A stretch of 64,000 nucleotides of DNA from Onchidella celtica (Eukaryota; Mollusca; Gastropoda; Systellommatophora; Onchidiidae), in NCBI GenBank assembly GCA_963931925.1, contig OZ007571.1:16734506-16798505 (forward strand), read 5' to 3'. The notes under the pieces were generated by a model. The model had not been told where the DNA came from, did no database searches, and saw only the letters and a list, made by a program, of their open reading frames with translations. The position numbers and the translations under genes were made by a program. Below are positions 63,746-64,000 of the stretch, piece after piece (the first letter of the stretch is position 1; every line of letters begins with the position of its first letter).

Positions 63746-63989
63746 ATGGTGTCGGGCACAAACCGGCCAAGTCTAAAAATTTCATATTACTTTATATTGT
63801 ACCAATTTATGAAGTTTGAAATCCTGCATCACCTGGAAAAGTAGCTGTCACCATTATCCAGTAGAAATACTCAAAATAAAGGTGTGATCAAACCAGCTAG
63901 GTCCATTTCCCATTTGTTTTATCAGCAGTTTTTTGTTTCTCCTGTAAAATTTGCGTATTTCGTTTTGGCCGGTTTGCTCCTGACACCAT
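63746..63989. mobile_element. Small TIR element (MITE), 244 bp
   Basis: The inverted ends are ATGGTGTCGGGCACAAACCG on the left and ATGGTGTCAGGAGCAAACCG (inverted) on the right, both followed by GCCAA. AATTAT lies near both outer edges (aattatcg on the left, aattatgc on the right), a possible worn 8-bp duplication. The interior is non-coding. Confidence 0.68.
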
Positions 63990-64000
63990 AATTATGCTTT

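Overview
The window is animal nuclear DNA, AT-rich and intron-rich. It holds two conserved cytoplasmic-protein genes surrounded by many transposon copies. The repeat content (a tRNA-headed SINE, APE-type LINEs with short simple-repeat tails, many small TIR elements) suggests a lophotrochozoan, most likely a mollusc. That placement is an inference from style, not a species match.

Layout. Positions 1-31931, minus strand: AP3D1, the delta subunit of the AP-3 adaptor. Twenty-five exons were placed by homology and by exact splice-phase agreement; the gene runs off the left edge after about residue 983. Its introns hold two Tigger/pogo-like elements (347-1157, 28109-28913), a SINE with a perfect 14-bp target duplication (4036-4505), two piggyBac-like elements (4782-5552, 26955-27690), a small TIR element (24290-24528), two LINE 3' ends (about 17030-17503 and 30502-31447), a 103-bp and a 278-bp tandem duplication, and a long GA microsatellite.

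Positions 31932-44640: the intergenic region upstream of AP3D1. It is dominated by a very uniform minisatellite of 68 x 57 bp (34406-38281). Each unit carries a perfect AP-1 consensus, TGAGTCA. A second copy of the 771-bp piggyBac-like element lies at 39583-40353 in the opposite orientation to the first. A 5'-truncated LINE fragment with an RNase H domain (43211-44030) lies just past the end of the next gene.

Positions 44643-54571, minus strand: ATG4D, an autophagy cysteine protease of 786 residues in ten exons. The catalytic Cys, Asp and His are visible, the C-terminal tail is EDFIML, and the first exon adds an unusually long serine-rich N-terminus of about 376 residues. A tRNA-like SINE remnant lies in its second intron.

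Positions 54572-64000: the ATG4D upstream region with CRE-type sites, a small TIR element (56344-56636), a nearly complete LINE on the minus strand whose 1043-residue endonuclease/reverse-transcriptase frame has no breaks (57551-60682), a 1.2-kb DNA-transposon remnant with TIRs and a piece of coding sequence (62003-63239), and a 244-bp TIR element (63746-63989).

AP-3 sorts cargo to lysosome-related organelles, and ATG4D processes ATG8 proteins for autophagy. The two genes are neighbours on the same strand, but nothing in the sequence shows shared regulation. No retrovirus-like, Polinton-like or CRISPR element was seen.
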